27,127 bases of DNA from GCA-2699365 sp036160955 (GCA_036160955.1 JAYYDJ010000062.1:1-27127); one strand, 5' to 3'; numbered from the stretch's first letter, positions 17,433-26,322 are shown. Notes: generated from the letters alone by a model not told the origin. Numbers and translations: made by a program.

Positions 17433-17495
17433 ATGGAGTAACAAAAACTAAGCCGCAGTGTAACGACTCGGCTCTGAAAATATTAATACGATGTG

Positions 17496-17750
17496 TTATC
17501 CAGCTTTCTCGGTGATGTATGTAATTACATCACCAACGGTTAGAAGTTTTTCAGCGTCAGTCTCTGGAATTTCTCCATCAATTTCATCTTTAAACTCTTC
17601 TTCAAATGCCATTATTAACTCGACTAGATCGAGTGAATCAGCACCAAGATCATCAAGAAATGATGCTCCTGCAGTTACCTGCTCCTCATTGACGTTGAGT
17701 TGGTCTACGATAATTGTATTAACGCGTTGTTCGATAGTTTGATCGGCCAT
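17496..17750 (-). CDS. acpP: Acyl carrier protein
   Basis: An 84-residue acidic four-helix protein. The phosphopantetheine attachment site is Ser39 in LGADSLDLVELIMAFEEEF, matching the canonical DSL motif at the start of helix II. It carries acyl chains through the fatty-acid synthase enzymes encoded on both sides. The sequence EIPETDAEKL matches the usual helix III region, with a slight insertion before it (FKDEIDGEIP). It lies 33 bases downstream of fabG and 63 bases upstream of fabF on the same strand. The high acidic content and length are normal. Confidence 0.97.
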   Translation of the reverse strand: MADQTIEQRVNTIIVDQLNVNEEQVTAGASFLDDLGADSLDLVELIMAFEEEFKDEIDGEIPETDAEKLLTVGDVITYITEKAG

Positions 17751-17781
17751 AATTTATTAGTTTTTATTGTTATAGTTTGAG

Positions 17782-18530
<749 letters not shown>

Positions 18531-18657
18531 ACAAATATTAGCTTTTTGATTAGAATTTAATATTGGTAAAATTTTTAGGTTAAATCTAAAGTTCGCAAGC
18601 ATGAATGTAAAATTCAAGCAACATTGACACCACCTGTATATGAGCTGGAGTGAACAA

Positions 18658-19389
18658 ATGCCAAATTTAGAACTACAACGTATACAAAAGCTTATCGCTA
18701 ACTCTGGCTATTGCTCTAGACGACAGGCAGAGCGCCTCATTAGCGATGGCTGCGTTCGAGTTAATGGTAAGGTTTCAGAACTAGGCGACAAAGCTTGCAT
18801 TAATACAGATATTTTTGTGAATAACAAACCAATCAGTGTAAAAAAAGAGCAAGCAATTACATTGGTCATGAATAAGCCGAAAGGATACCTCTGCACAAAT
18901 TCAGATCCATTTGCAAATCGTACCGTCTTCGAACTACTTCCAGCTAATTTAAAGCTCCAAAAAATGTTCTGTGCAGGGCGTTTAGACAGAGACAGTGAAG
19001 GATTATTAATTATAACTAATAATGGAGAGCTTGCACATCGTATTAGCCACCCTAGTACATGTGTTACCAAGCGATATCGAGTAGTGTTACATCGCGATTT
19101 TGACAAATCTGACATTCAAAAGATACTAAAAGGAGTTGATTATGGAGGCGATTTTCTTAAAGCAGAAAAAGTAATCCCAGCGCCCACGCTAAGAGATGGA
19201 AGTGCTCGGCGCCTTGAAGTACACCTTCACCATGGAAAAAAGCGTGAAATCCGAAGACTTTTTGAAGCTAACGGTTATTTTGTTAAAAAATTAGTACGTG
19301 TTCAAATCGGAGGTATAATCTTAAAGAATATTCCAAAGGGAGGAATTAAAATTCTCAGTAAAAAAGAAATTGATCTGCTCTTCGCTTAA
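18658..19389 (+). CDS. RNA pseudouridine synthase, RsuA/RluB type
   Basis: A 243-residue protein from the ATG at 18658, chosen because GGAG precedes it by seven bases and the S4 domain then begins at once (LQRIQKLIANSGYCSRRQAE). An ATG at 18640 would add six residues. An N-terminal S4 RNA-binding domain (about 6-60) is followed by the synthase domain with GRLDRDSEGLLIITNNG; the catalytic Asp is residue 110 from this start. Further motifs are KRYRV and the C-terminal GKKREIRRLFEANGY. It isomerises a specific uridine to pseudouridine in rRNA. RluB (23S) is the closest type by eye, but RsuA/RluE cannot be excluded. Confidence 0.92.
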   Translation: MPNLELQRIQKLIANSGYCSRRQAERLISDGCVRVNGKVSELGDKACINTDIFVNNKPISVKKEQAITLVMNKPKGYLCTNSDPFANRTVFELLPANLKLQKMFCAGRLDRDSEGLLIITNNGELAHRISHPSTCVTKRYRVVLHRDFDKSDIQKILKGVDYGGDFLKAEKVIPAPTLRDGSARRLEVHLHHGKKREIRRLFEANGYFVKKLVRVQIGGIILKNIPKGGIKILSKKEIDLLFA

Positions 19390-19427
19390 AATTGCCACGT
19401 ATTCAACGCTCTAGTAAAAATAATAAG

Positions 19428-19673
19428 ATGAATTCACTCTACCAATACAGTTTAATTGCTATTAAATCCTTTATTGTTTTAAGCGCAGCTGCTGCTCAAA
19501 AAGTATTATTACTTGATAAGCCTGCTACCAATGCAGCCATCATTGCAGGAGTAAATGCTAGTAATGATGCTATACTAAGTGCTTCTTATATATCTTGTGA
19601 GCTTCTTTCTGCAAGTACTTGGAAGCAGACAAATTCTCCAGTTTTAATACAGGGATACCGTACAAAAAACTAA
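19428..19673 (+). CDS. N-terminal fragment of an interrupted exported SH3-like protein
   Basis: An 81-residue reading frame with a signal peptide (MNSLYQYSLIAIKSFIVLSAAAA, cleavage likely near Ala-Gln at 23-24) and the start of what looks like a bacterial SH3-type fold, ending at TAA 19671-19673. The next gene at 19704 is in exactly the same frame, and there is no other stop between them. The stretch after the stop (LLQIDSTTQSMPIREKP) can be read as a continuation of an SH3 repeat. I therefore read 19428-20258 as one exported gene carrying a single nonsense codon. A sequencing error, or a true short secreted peptide, are the alternatives. No Shine-Dalgarno sequence is clear at either ATG. Confidence 0.55.
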   Translation: MNSLYQYSLIAIKSFIVLSAAAAQKVLLLDKPATNAAIIAGVNASNDAILSASYISCELLSASTWKQTNSPVLIQGYRTKN

Positions 19674-19703
19674 CTTTTACAGATAGACTCAACGACGCAA
19701 AGT

Positions 19704-20258
19704 ATGCCGATAAGAGAGAAACCAATGAATAGTGCTGAAATAGTAGCCATGACTCAAAAAAACGACCAATACACTTTATTAAATTCACATGATGAGAATT
19801 GGACTTTAGCAGTAATCGAAAAAAAGACTACGGATTATTTTACTGAAGTGGCTCAATTAGGATTAAAAAGCTTGGATGATACCGCATCTAACTTTTTAGA
19901 TTATACTCATCTATTACAAGAAGATGAACAAGTTGAAGCTAGAGAGATCATAGTTGATACCTCCAACAAAACACCCATACGCCAATCTCCCAATCGACCT
20001 CAGTGGGCAAATAAAGCTCCCACATGCACATTAAGCGGAAAACTTGTAAGACGTCTGCGCAATTACGGTCCGCGCTATCCTCTTCGCTTGCGCGCTGCAA
20101 ATAAACGAATTGCATATGTCGACATGTCTAAACTTTTTTTCAGTGACCTTCGCCCCTACTTAGATCAACAAGTAAGTATAAGCGGTGAAGTTCGTCCCTT
20201 AGTACCCGGTAGCACAGAGCTTGTTATTCAAGCGCGCAGCCTTAAACTTGCAGAATAA
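19704..20258 (+). CDS. C-terminal part of interrupted SH3/OB-like protein
   Basis: A 184-residue frame with no signal peptide of its own. Residues about 1-55 look like a bacterial SH3-like repeat (DENWTLAVIEKKTTDYF). Then come an acidic linker and a C-terminal segment with OB-fold-like strands (about 108-182: CTLSGKLVRRLRN, RIAYVDMSKLFF, QQVSISGEVRPL, ELVIQARSLKLAE). I recall similar SH3-plus-OB exported proteins in Opitutales but cannot confirm homology. Without the fragment at 19428-19673 the protein would lack export. Translation might restart at the ATG at 19704 or at 19725 (weak AGAGAG upstream). folD follows 12 bases after the stop, so an operon with folD and the RDD gene is likely. Function unknown. 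Confidence 0.65.
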   Translation: MPIREKPMNSAEIVAMTQKNDQYTLLNSHDENWTLAVIEKKTTDYFTEVAQLGLKSLDDTASNFLDYTHLLQEDEQVEAREIIVDTSNKTPIRQSPNRPQWANKAPTCTLSGKLVRRLRNYGPRYPLRLRAANKRIAYVDMSKLFFSDLRPYLDQQVSISGEVRPLVPGSTELVIQARSLKLAE

Positions 20259-20270
20259 CTTAATATATCA

Positions 20271-21146
20271 ATGAAACTCATAGACGGTAACGCTATAGCA
20301 GAATCTATAATTAAAGAACTTACCACCGAGGTTAGCCATCTCAAAAATGGCAGACCTGTCGTCGCATTTATTCGAGTAGGTGAAGATCCTGCTTCGGTTT
20401 CATACGTGCGCAAGAAACAAAAAACAGCTGAGCAAATAGGCATTGAAAGTCGACTTTTCCTACTCCCTGAAGACGTTAACAAGGCGGCACTATTTGAGCA
20501 AATCGATGTCTTAAATTGTGACCCCTCAGTAAATGGTATACTCATTCAATCCCCCTTGCCTAAGCACATTGATGAAACAGAAACATTCAATCGAGTTGTC
20601 CCTCATAAAGACGTAGACGGATTCAATACTGTTAATATTGGAAAATTATGCCAAGAGGATGCTAATGGATTTGTAGCATGTACGCCTGCTGGAATTATTG
20701 AATTAATCCTACGCAGTAATTTAAATACTGAAGGCAAACATGTAGTTGTTCTTGGACGTAGCCTTATTGTCGGAAAACCTGCAGCTTTACTGATGCTTCG
20801 TAAAGCAGTTCCAGGTAATGCTACCGTAACAATTTGTCATTCTCGTACGACTAATCTGGAAAATATTACGCGACAGGCAGATATTTTAATCGCAGCTATT
20901 GGAAGAGCAAATTTTGTTACTGCCGATATGGTCAAAGAAGGTGTCGCTGTGATTGATGTTGGAATCAACCGAGTAGAAGACACTAGTCACACTCGCGGTT
21001 ATCGCTTAGTTGGTGATGTCGATTTCGCTCAAGTTAGTAAAAAGGCTTCACTAATTACGCCAGTGCCTGGTGGAGTTGGTCCTATGACAGTAGCCATGCT
21101 TATGCAAAATACGCTGCGAGCATATAAAGAAGTCCATTCTAAATGA
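20271..21146 (+). CDS. folD: Methylenetetrahydrofolate dehydrogenase/cyclohydrolase
   Basis: A 291-residue bifunctional one-carbon enzyme. It shows the Tyr45-x-x-x-Lys49 catalytic pair in SYVRKKQK, the folate-binding QSPLPKHI, DVDGFN, CTPAGI, the NADP-binding GRSLIVGKPAALL, and PVPGGVGPMT at the C-terminal side. It converts 5,10-methylene-THF to 10-formyl-THF in two steps for purine synthesis and formyl-Met-tRNA. All key motifs are intact and the length is normal. Its stop overlaps the start of the RDD gene (ATGA at 21143-21146), so the two are translationally coupled. Confidence 0.96.
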   Translation: MKLIDGNAIAESIIKELTTEVSHLKNGRPVVAFIRVGEDPASVSYVRKKQKTAEQIGIESRLFLLPEDVNKAALFEQIDVLNCDPSVNGILIQSPLPKHIDETETFNRVVPHKDVDGFNTVNIGKLCQEDANGFVACTPAGIIELILRSNLNTEGKHVVVLGRSLIVGKPAALLMLRKAVPGNATVTICHSRTTNLENITRQADILIAAIGRANFVTADMVKEGVAVIDVGINRVEDTSHTRGYRLVGDVDFAQVSKKASLITPVPGGVGPMTVAMLMQNTLRAYKEVHSK

Positions 21147-21793
21147 GTGACTCACAACAAAAAAATAAAGCGGCAGATTCAAGCGCACTGACAAGTGATA
21201 GTATAAATCTATTAGATTCAGTATTCAAAGACGATGGCTCACTGCCTCCAGCAAGAATCGGTATTCGTTCTCTAGCTTTCCTACTTGATTTAATTCTAGT
21301 TAGCTCGGTTGCTACAATAATAATATGGAAGATAATATTACCACAAACCCATCCCGGAACTTTCCATGAATTTATACTGTGGGGCGAACAATTAACTAAT
21401 TGGATCAATTCAAACGAAAGAAGCGATATAGCGCTACCGAAACCCAATCATAATTTAAGCATCGCATTAAATTTTGCTAATGAACTGCATTTGCTTATCT
21501 TTTGGTTATATTTTGCATTGAGCGAAGCCTTATTTGCAGTCTCATTAGGCAAAAAGGCGTGCCGCTTACGAACTATCAGTACAATTACATTAAGTCCTCC
21601 GCCATTTTTAACGGGAGTGATACGAGGCGGCCTTAAAACAGCAGCATTCTTTTTTATTCCACCAGTTGGATTAATCGTTTCAATAAGCGTACTACTATTT
21701 AATAAACGCAGACAAATGGGTCATGATTTACTGTCTAGAACCATAATCATAGACGAAAAAATGCTATCAAATATGAACATAAAAAGTGTCTAA
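21143..21793 (+). CDS. RDD-domain membrane protein
   Basis: A 216-residue protein with a polar N-terminal tail (1-35) and three to four membrane segments (about 43-65, 110-135, 168-190). The RDD signature is present: Arg in ARIGIRSLAFLLDLI with Asp in the first helix, GKKACRLRTIS after the second helix, and GHDLLSRTIIID near the end. RDD proteins are small membrane proteins of mostly unknown function; some are linked to ion or compatible-solute transport. The start overlaps the folD stop by four bases. A loop of about 45 residues between helix one and two is longer than usual. The specific role is unknown. Confidence 0.85.
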   Translation: MSDSQQKNKAADSSALTSDSINLLDSVFKDDGSLPPARIGIRSLAFLLDLILVSSVATIIIWKIILPQTHPGTFHEFILWGEQLTNWINSNERSDIALPKPNHNLSIALNFANELHLLIFWLYFALSEALFAVSLGKKACRLRTISTITLSPPPFLTGVIRGGLKTAAFFFIPPVGLIVSISVLLFNKRRQMGHDLLSRTIIIDEKMLSNMNIKSV

Positions 21794-21902
21794 ATTGTGC
21801 TTATACTTACAACACCACCATGTATTTATAGATTGTGTGGTTCTTATACACTAGTAAGTTTTTAGAAATTTCACCCAGAACAGCCTCGCAGAACACACTC
21901 TT

Positions 21903-23015
21903 TTGAGTAAACAAACAAAACCTAAGATTTTAGTCGTTGATGACCAGCCAATCAACGTAAAATTGTTGCAAAGCATGCTTGAGCGGCAATCAATGGAAGT
22001 ATCCATTGCATTCAATGGTCGTGAATGTTTAGAAAGAATTGCTTCTGTTAATCCAGATATAATCCTACTTGACATAATGATGCCTGAAATGGATGGCATC
22101 GAAACATGTCGCCTTATAAAAGCAGACCCAAAAACTAATTCGATTCCTATTATTTTTATAACTGCAGACGTAACAAAGAATAAGAAGATTAAAGGTCTTG
22201 AAGCTGGTGCGGTAGATTATATCACGAAACCTATTGACTTAGAAGAAACTATTGCGCGCGTTCGCACTCAATTACGCTTACAGTCTATTTATCGAGACAA
22301 TATATTTCTTCAAGCACGACTAGGAGATGCTCGTAAAACAGCCGCAGTAGGCTCAATAACTCAAGGCATAGCGCATAACTTAAATAACTTGCTTGGAGTA
22401 GTCGTCGGTTATCTCGACCTAATAAAAAATAGCTCAAAGAATCCAGACATGATCGAAAGGTGCTTAGGGTCAATGGACAGTGCAGTATCTCGCATGGTAG
22501 AGATTGTTCGTCAGCTATCCTCCATCGCCAGTAACGAGACCTTTGAAATGAAAGCAATATCAATAAACTCGCTTACGGAAAGTAGCATTGCTCGTTTTAA
22601 GCACGAACACCAATGTGAAGCAAATATTACAGTTCGCACCAATTTAAAGAATGACATGCAGATTACTACTAATGCAGAAATTTTTGAAGTTATACTATGT
22701 AAATTGCTTTCTAATGCTTATGAAAGCTACTTAGAAAACGTCGACGATACGAAACGTATCATACAGTTAGATATTGCCCAACGAGACGGTGGATCTAAAT
22801 CCAATATTGAAATTACTGTTACAGACAACGGAAAAGGTATAGATTTAGAAATTACAGAAAAAATATTTGAGCCATTTGTAACAACAAAAACTGCCGTCGG
22901 TCGTGGCATGGGACTAACTATAGCTCGCCATACAATTAGAAATTTAGGTGGTGATGTATATTTAACCGAAAATAAAGGTGGTGGTGTATCTGCGACATTA
23001 ACTCATCCAATTTAA
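21903..23015 (+). CDS. Receiver domain-histidine kinase fusion
   Basis: A 370-residue cytoplasmic signalling protein with a reversed hybrid layout. The receiver domain (about 8-125) has Asp13-Asp14, phospho-acceptor Asp57 in LLDIMMPEMDG, and Lys109 in DYITKPID. It is followed by a histidine kinase core with His158 in GIAHNLNNLLGVVVGY, N-box KLLSNAYESY, G1 DNGKGI, and G2 GRGMGLTIARH. There is no membrane segment and no PAS or GAF domain, so the receiver likely gates the kinase on receiving phosphate from another kinase. The first codon is TTG at 21903; the first in-frame ATG lies inside the receiver, so the TTG start is most likely. proC follows 29 bases downstream. Signal and targets are unknown. 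Confidence 0.9.
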   Translation: MSKQTKPKILVVDDQPINVKLLQSMLERQSMEVSIAFNGRECLERIASVNPDIILLDIMMPEMDGIETCRLIKADPKTNSIPIIFITADVTKNKKIKGLEAGAVDYITKPIDLEETIARVRTQLRLQSIYRDNIFLQARLGDARKTAAVGSITQGIAHNLNNLLGVVVGYLDLIKNSSKNPDMIERCLGSMDSAVSRMVEIVRQLSSIASNETFEMKAISINSLTESSIARFKHEHQCEANITVRTNLKNDMQITTNAEIFEVILCKLLSNAYESYLENVDDTKRIIQLDIAQRDGGSKSNIEITVTDNGKGIDLEITEKIFEPFVTTKTAVGRGMGLTIARHTIRNLGGDVYLTENKGGGVSATLTHPI

Positions 23016-23044
23016 AACACACGGTAAATTAAAAACCTATACCC

Positions 23045-23860
23045 ATGATTAAGAATGATATAAAGATAGTTTTTATTGGTGCCGGACGTATGGCATCAGC
23101 CATTATCCGAGGACTACTAGAAAAGGAGTATTACAAGCCAATGGAAATCGCCTGCACTTGCGGAAACGACAGTACCGGAGCACGACTAGCAAAGGAAACA
23201 AAAATTCAGTATTTAGAGGAGATAACAAATGAAATCCACTCGGCCGATACTATTGTTTTAGCATGCAAACCGCAGCAATTTAATCAGATCAAAAAAAATA
23301 TTATAGATGCAACTAATGGTAAACTCGTGCTCTCTATTTTAGCCGGTATCCGATTAAATAATCTAAGCGAAAAATTTAAATTAGCTCGTAATACTATTCG
23401 AACTATGCCGAACACGCCAGGGCAGATTGGTGCTGGCGTCACTGCATATTGCCCACAGAGTAAACTATCCTTCGAAGATCAAAAAGTAGTCGATAATATA
23501 CTCGGATCACTTGGCAACTTCCACGAAGTAAAGGAAACGGATCTAGATACAGTTACTGCACTAAGTGGAAGCGGTCCGGCTTACTTATTTGAATTTGCTG
23601 CAGCGCTAAATGAAGCTGCAATTAACAATGGCCTTCATCCAGACCTCGCGTCAGCACTAACCAATGATACCTTATTAGGTGCAAGTATGCTACTCGCCTC
23701 GAGTAATGAAAGCCCCGAACAACTACGTGAGGCTGTTTCATCTCCAGCAGGAACAACCGCAGCAGCTTTAGAAGTGCTTAGTAAGTCTGGTTTTCGTGAC
23801 TTAATCGATCAAGTAATTAGTGCAGCTAAAAAGCGATCCATTGAGCTATCGGAAGAATAA
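23045..23860 (+). CDS. proC: Pyrroline-5-carboxylate reductase
   Basis: A 271-residue enzyme that reduces pyrroline-5-carboxylate to proline with NAD(P)H, the last step of proline synthesis. The N-terminal dinucleotide-binding loop is FIGAGRMASAI (10-20). Then come CKPQQ, the MPNTPGQIGAGVTAY segment and the C-terminal family signature (ALSGSGPAYLFEF with SPAGTTAAALEVL). Length and motif order are normal. It follows the receiver-kinase gene closely on the same strand and may share its transcript. No other proline gene is in the window. The 506 bases after it up to groL hold no convincing protein gene; they contain the 6S RNA candidate and the groL terminator described below. Confidence 0.95.
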   Translation: MIKNDIKIVFIGAGRMASAIIRGLLEKEYYKPMEIACTCGNDSTGARLAKETKIQYLEEITNEIHSADTIVLACKPQQFNQIKKNIIDATNGKLVLSILAGIRLNNLSEKFKLARNTIRTMPNTPGQIGAGVTAYCPQSKLSFEDQKVVDNILGSLGNFHEVKETDLDTVTALSGSGPAYLFEFAAALNEAAINNGLHPDLASALTNDTLLGASMLLASSNESPEQLREAVSSPAGTTAAALEVLSKSGFRDLIDQVISAAKKRSIELSEE

Positions 23861-24056
23861 AACTCTCCTACTGCACATATATAATCACCGGCAATTAAAT
23901 TTAGTTCGATAAATGCGCAAAGCTCATGAATCTAAATTCATCGATGTATTATTACCCACTAATAAAAAAGTCCTTATCAGAATTTTCGGTTTAAATAAAC
24001 CAACAGCTCAATTGCAAAGATTCGAGTTAGGCGCTATTTATTCTAGTGCCATTTAT

Positions 24057-24240
24057 AAAATAGTAACCCCGCCTGTGCCGTATAGGGGGAGTCCTTGGCC
24101 TTTGTTTTCCAAGGTGGGTGCTCTATAATTAGCTTTTGTCTTCCGGTTGACGGCTGGACAGTGACTAATTAGGTTGAAGCTCCCAATTTTAAAAGAGTAA
24201 AGGACAGAACTCCGAAATGGCTCGAACACCGCAGAGTTTA
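24057..24240 (-). ncRNA. ssrS: Candidate 6S RNA (SsrS)
   Basis: About 180 bases on the minus strand fold into the 6S layout. The closing stem pairs 24231-24236 with 24067-24072 and 24225-24229 with 24075-24079, using several G-U pairs that exist only on this strand; 24238-24243 and 24061-24066 extend it. Next comes a helix pairing 24207-24213 with 24088-24094. A large bubble follows (5' side 24185-24206), with a small hairpin on its 3' side at 24093-24114 (CCAAGG/CCTTGG). Then come a helix 24178-24184/24116-24122 and a terminal hairpin closed by 24165-24171/24126-24132. The 5' part reads CTCTGCGGTGTTCG, close to the 5' stem I recall from bacterial 6S RNAs. 6S RNA mimics an open promoter and binds housekeeping RNA polymerase. 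Homology is judged by eye, without a covariance model. Confidence 0.78.
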
Positions 24241-24242
24241 CT

Positions 24243-24272
24243 AAAATATGCACACTGTATATTCTTTGGCAA
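24243..24272 (-). promoter_or_regulatory. Candidate sigma70 promoter for the 6S RNA
   Basis: On the minus strand a -35-like TTGCCA (24267-24272) and a -10-like TATTTT (24243-24248) are 18 bases apart, or 17 if the -10 is read as ATATTT. The predicted start falls near 24236, at the 5' end of the RNA closing stem. It lies behind the groL terminator, so the RNA would be an independent unit. Confidence 0.55.
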
Positions 24273-24300
24273 TCCAAATTAAGCTACCTTATGAGTATAA

Positions 24301-24328
24301 AAAAGCCCCCCGTTACCAGGGGGCTTTT
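24301..24328 (-). terminator. Rho-independent terminator of groL
   Basis: A perfect 10-base-pair inverted repeat, AAAAGCCCCC and GGGGGCTTTT, around an eight-base loop. On the minus strand it is followed by a run of six T. It sits about 40 bases after the groL stop and separates the chaperone transcript from the 6S RNA candidate. The flanking A and T runs could also allow function on the plus strand. Confidence 0.9.
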
Positions 24329-24366
24329 GATAATTAATTCGGTCAATTAAGAAGAGCTTCAAATAA

Positions 24367-26010
24367 TTACATCATGCCGCCCATACCACCCATGCCACCC
24401 ATGTCAGGCATTGCTGGAGCAGCAGATTTTTCTTCTGGCTCGTCTGTAATCATGCACTCAGTAGTAAGTAGAAGACCCGCTACTGAACCTGCATTTTGCA
24501 AAGCTGTTCTCGTCACCATAGCAGGATCTACGATACCAGCTTGAAGTAAATCAACATATTCTCCAGTGGCTACATTATACCCCATAGGTCCCTTAGCCTT
24601 CAGAACTTCTGAGACAACTAGAGAACCTTCAACACCTGCATTAGTACACAATTGACGAAGAGGTGCTTCAATTGCACGACGTACTATTAGTGCCCCTAAC
24701 TCTTCGTCACCATCTAGCTCAGTAGCAGCTTTTTCAATCGCTTTTGAAGCACGAAGAAGTGCAACTCCTCCACCCGGAAGAATACCTTCTTCAACTGCAG
24801 CACGAGTCGCATGAAGAGCATCATCTACACGGTCTTTTTTTTCCTTCATTTCTGGCTCAGTTTGAGCACCTACGTTTATGACTGCTACACCTCCAGCAAT
24901 TTTCGCAAGACGCTCTTGAAGCTTTTCACGGTCATAGTCTGAAGTAGTGTCTTCTATTTGACGACGTATCAACTTAACACGACCTTGAATGTCCGAGCTT
25001 TTACCCGCTCCTTCAACAATAACAGTGTTTTCTTTGTCAACTGTAATACGCTTAGCTTTTCCAAGATCACTTACTTGAACATTTTCAAGTTTAATTCCTA
25101 AATCTTCAGTAATACAGCGCCCTCCTGTGAGTATTGCAATGTCCTCGAGCATAGCCTTGCGACGATCGCCAAATCCAGGAGCTTTGACCGCGGCAACATT
25201 TAAAGTACCACGTAACTTATTAACTACGAGTGCAGCTAAAGCTTCACCTTCAACGTCTTCTGCTATAATTAATAAGGGTTTATTAGTTTTTGCTACATTT
25301 TGTAGTAGCGGTAAAATTTCATTAAGGTTTGAAATCTTTTTCTCATGAATTAAGATATGGGCATCTTCAAAATTCACTTCTTGAGCGTCAGCGTCAGTAC
25401 AGAAATAAGGAGATAAATATCCCTTATCAAACTGCATACCTTCAACTACCTCTAGAGATGTTTCAATAGACTTCGCCTCCTCAACAGTGATAGTGCCGTC
25501 CTTTCCGACACGATCCATTGCCTCCGCTATAATATCACCAATCTCAGTATCCCAATTAGCAGAGACCGTCGCAACTTGACGAATTTCTTCACGATCCTTT
25601 ACTTTTTTACTTTGTTTAGCAAAGGCCTCGGTAGCAGCAGCTACTGCACGATCAATGCCGCGTTTTAAGTAGATAGGGTTAGCGCCAGCAGCTACATTCT
25701 TGATGCCTTCTCTGTAGACCGATTCTGCTAAAACGGTTGCTGTTGTCGTACCATCACCTGCTGAATCCGCCGTCTTGGAGGCAACTTCACGTACCATTTG
25801 AGCACCCATATTTTCGAATGAGTCGGATAAATCGATTTCCTTAGCAACAGTAACACCGTCCTTGGTAACAGTCGGAGCACCAAATTTTTTGTCTAGTAGT
25901 ACATTGCGACCTTTAGGTCCAAGTGTCACTTTAACAGCATTGGAAAGAGTTTCCACGCCTGTTAGAACTTTTTTTCGTGCTGCTTCGTCGAATAAAATTT
26001 GCTTAGCCAT
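24367..26010 (-). CDS. groL: Chaperonin GroEL (60 kDa)
   Basis: A 547-residue chaperonin subunit with all family hallmarks: the N-terminal MAKQILFDEAARKKVLTGV, the ATP site LGPKGRNVLLDKKFG and AGDGTTTATVLA, VDDALHATRAAVEEGI with the hydrolysis-region Asp, LPGGGVALL, and the GGM-rich C-terminal tail. It forms the double-ring folding cage that works with GroES. It is 36 bases downstream of groS and ends about 40 bases before a strong terminator. The leader is A-rich without a Shine-Dalgarno sequence. No CIRCE repeat (the HrcA site) was seen near groS or groL, so heat control probably comes from upstream of dnaK or from a sigma factor. Confidence 0.99.
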   Translation of the reverse strand: MAKQILFDEAARKKVLTGVETLSNAVKVTLGPKGRNVLLDKKFGAPTVTKDGVTVAKEIDLSDSFENMGAQMVREVASKTADSAGDGTTTATVLAESVYREGIKNVAAGANPIYLKRGIDRAVAAATEAFAKQSKKVKDREEIRQVATVSANWDTEIGDIIAEAMDRVGKDGTITVEEAKSIETSLEVVEGMQFDKGYLSPYFCTDADAQEVNFEDAHILIHEKKISNLNEILPLLQNVAKTNKPLLIIAEDVEGEALAALVVNKLRGTLNVAAVKAPGFGDRRKAMLEDIAILTGGRCITEDLGIKLENVQVSDLGKAKRITVDKENTVIVEGAGKSSDIQGRVKLIRRQIEDTTSDYDREKLQERLAKIAGGVAVINVGAQTEPEMKEKKDRVDDALHATRAAVEEGILPGGGVALLRASKAIEKAATELDGDEELGALIVRRAIEAPLRQLCTNAGVEGSLVVSEVLKAKGPMGYNVATGEYVDLLQAGIVDPAMVTRTALQNAGSVAGLLLTTECMITDEPEEKSAAPAMPDMGGMGGMGGMM

Positions 26011-26046
26011 AGTATTTATATTTTTTTTTGAAAGTTAGTTATTAAT

Positions 26047-26322
26047 TTAGCCGACAACACCGAGTAGGTTGTCTTCTTCAATGATTGTATATTCTACTCC
26101 ATCAAGTTTGACGGCAGTGCCACCATACTGAGGCATAAGAACCCGGTCACCCTTCTTTACAAAGAATGGCTTATCGTCAGCCTTCCCTGTGCCGACAGCA
26201 ATGACTTCAGCTTCCTGTGATTTTTCCTTAGCAGAATCTGGAATAATGATTCCGCCACGAATTTGTTCATCTTCTTCAATGCGCTTTAATAATACGCGTT
26301 CACCGAGTGGTTTTATTTTCAT
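26047..26322 (-). CDS. groS: Co-chaperonin GroES (10 kDa)
   Basis: A 91-residue co-chaperonin starting MKIKPLGERVLLKR. The mobile loop that docks onto GroEL is about residues 17-32 and includes GGIIIPDSA. Further family motifs are VIAVGTGK, VKKGDRVLMPQYGGT and the C-terminal EDNLLGVV. It caps the GroEL ring. The order dnaK-groES-groEL on one strand is distinctive: dnaK ends 76 bases upstream, and that gap holds a stem-loop (26361-26389) but no evident promoter, so read-through from dnaK is plausible. Confidence 0.98.
   Translation of the reverse strand: MKIKPLGERVLLKRIEEDEQIRGGIIIPDSAKEKSQEAEVIAVGTGKADDKPFFVKKGDRVLMPQYGGTAVKLDGVEYTIIEEDNLLGVVG

Noticed and set aside
18531..18617. 29-residue N-terminal extension of fabG
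   Set aside because: It would need a TTG start and has no family match; the ATG at 18530 gives the normal FabG length.
23913..24128. Plus-strand 71-codon open frame after proC
   Set aside because: Its second half lies within the 6S RNA candidate's paired segments, it has no Shine-Dalgarno sequence, and I recognise no domain. More likely a chance frame.
24057..24240. tmRNA, SRP RNA or RNase P RNA as alternatives for the structured region
   Set aside because: No tRNA-like ends or tag frame for tmRNA, no GGAAG-type SRP apical motif in the right fold, and too short with none of the conserved cores for RNase P RNA.
24053..24277. Minus-strand 74-codon open frame
   Set aside because: It coincides almost exactly with the structured RNA and its promoter and has no protein-like motif; explained better by the ncRNA.
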